Source: Chitinophagaceae bacterium
GTDB lineage: Bacteria > Bacteroidota > Bacteroidia > Chitinophagales > Chitinophagaceae
Direction: 5' to 3'
Length of the DNA: 7,297 bases
NCBI GenBank assembly: GCA_025351145.1
Contig: JANXWM010000078.1
Location: 1 to 7,297 of the forward strand
In this document: positions 6,727-7,297 of the stretch, one piece after another
Layout: every line of letters starts with the position of its first letter
How positions within the stretch are numbered: the stretch's first letter is position 1
The notes under the pieces: generated by a model
What the model saw: only the letters and a program-made list of their open reading frames with translations
Database searches by the model: none
Told to the model about the DNA's origin: nothing
Made by a program: the position numbers and the translations under genes

Positions 6727-6803
6727 GTATTTCGGCTTGGCTCAATATCGAAATACGCTCACTGCTCCGGCTCATAAAAATCCTGTTAGCTGCGTTTTTT
6801 ATG
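6727..6803. other. Two further inverted repeats in the convergent intergenic region
   Basis: The 394-base gap 6454-6847 contains no gene. Besides R4, the central palindrome and R5 it holds GTATTTCG (6727-6734) with its exact complement CGAAATAC (6749-6756), loop 14. It also holds CATAAAAA (6773-6780) with TTTTTATG (6796-6803), loop 15, beside T-runs on both strands. The second could act as a weak bidirectional terminator for the minus-strand gene ending at 6848, but an A/T-only stem is poor evidence. Nothing is recognised in 6804-6847. Confidence 0.4.
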
Positions 6804-6847
6804 AATCTTCTGACAAAGAAAATGACAGGTGAGGATTGAGCCCTTTC

Positions 6848-7297
6848 TTAACTCAACAGTTGTTTGATACTTGCAATTTTTGCCTTTTGCTCCTCGTAGG
6901 AGCTTTCGGCAAATGCATCACCTGTTGCGGCAGCTACCGCTTTTGCCTTTTCTTCATAGGCTGTTTGTTTATCAGCATCCCCTTTGTAGTTATACGCCTC
7001 TGCTATAGTATACAGAACCCAAACAGCATCTTTTCGTTGCGCAAAATTACCGTCTGCTTCCATGGCGAGAGATGCCTTCAAAACCTTATTCCTCATAGAA
7101 TCAGCATCGGTCTTGGCATCTTCCCAATCCGCATCACCACTATTTTTTAGTACAGACGCTTTTTTGTACAGCATAAAGGCCGCATTAATGCCATTGTAGT
7201 AATCCTGAACAAGGCTAAAACCTCTGTCGTAATACCAAATGGATTCCTCGAGATATTTGAGATCATTGTTGATCTCAAATATCCGCTTGTTGATGGC
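6848..7297 (-). CDS. TPR-like protein, C-terminal end (resembles TRAFs-binding / TPR-S proteins); start outside window
   Basis: The minus-strand frame is open from the right edge to a TAA at 6850-6848, giving 149 residues of a longer protein. An internal ATG at 7174 is not the start, since well-patterned sequence continues upstream. The fragment is alpha-helical: IWYYDRGFSLVQDYYNGINAAF (given in parts: YYDRGF, DYYNGINAAF), then LYKKASVLKNSGDADWEDA, then WVLYTIAEAYNYKGD followed by AYEEKAKAV. The latter fits a tetratricopeptide helix pair of the A..Y...G....A..YE.A type. YYNGINAAF followed by a W..YTIAEA helix recalls bacterial proteins annotated as TRAFs-binding domain (DUF4071-like/TPR-S), sometimes found as sensors in conflict or signalling systems. 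That assignment is from memory and moderate only. The effector or N-terminal domain that would define the role lies outside the window. It converges on the selD operon, separated by the R4/R5 region. Confidence 0.75.
   Translation of the reverse strand, partial: AINKRIFEINNDLKYLEESIWYYDRGFSLVQDYYNGINAAFMLYKKASVLKNSGDADWEDAKTDADSMRNKVLKASLAMEADGNFAQRKDAVWVLYTIAEAYNYKGDADKQTAYEEKAKAVAAATGDAFAESSYEEQKAKIASIKQLLS

Noticed and set aside
6349..6775. Minus-strand open frames across R4 and R5
   Set aside because: They consist mostly of repeat sequence, and the frames are not kept in the other copies because of one-base length differences.
6836..7150. Plus-strand open frame of 104 codons opposite the TPR-like gene
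   Set aside because: It is the antisense of the frame that shows clear TPR-like patterning and continues to the window edge.

Overview
The window looks like a piece of a Bacteroidota chromosome, possibly Chitinophagaceae. The reasons are moderately low GC, A/T-rich start regions without clear Shine-Dalgarno sequences, a secreted S9 peptidase whose signal peptide ends in ANA|Q, and a divergent Lnt-like hydrolase. The family-level placement is an inference from style, not from a search.

Layout: (1) 1-786, the C-terminal part of a long-chain chromate transporter (ChrA), cut by the left window edge. (2) 981-2432, an apolipoprotein N-acyltransferase-like membrane carbon-nitrogen hydrolase. (3) 2574-4925, a secreted S9-family (prolyl oligopeptidase/DPP IV-like) serine peptidase. 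(4) 5140-6201, selD (selenide, water dikinase, Cys form), followed after 3 bases by 6205-6453, a small CBU_0592-like membrane protein, probably in one operon. (5) 6848-7297 on the minus strand, the C-terminal end of a TPR-like protein resembling the TRAFs-binding/TPR-S group, cut by the right edge. The first five genes are on the plus strand. They look like separate units with unrelated functions (metal oxyanion export, envelope lipoprotein chemistry, peptide degradation, selenium activation) rather than one pathway. Only selD and its small neighbour are clearly coupled.

The most striking content lies between the genes. All four intergenic gaps longer than 100 bases carry a copy of one repeat of about 92-107 bp, five copies in total (R1-R5; R1, R3 and R4 on the plus strand, R2 and R5 on the minus strand). 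Each copy has a T-rich/GAGCC-like end, a 27-28 base variable stretch, an almost invariant core (TTGCGTCGCAC followed by TCTTGTACG), and a tail ending CTTTTACCGAAGCGTA. Within every copy the core's TACG and the tail's CGTA form the base of an imperfect hairpin. R4 and R5 face each other between the convergent ends of the 82-codon gene and the TPR gene, around a three-armed AAAACCT/AGGTTTT palindrome. I could not attach this repeat to a named family. It is the best candidate here for something undescribed: a MITE/REP-like element or a structured RNA/terminator module.

No tRNA, rRNA, CRISPR array, insertion-sequence transposase or recognisable riboswitch was seen.
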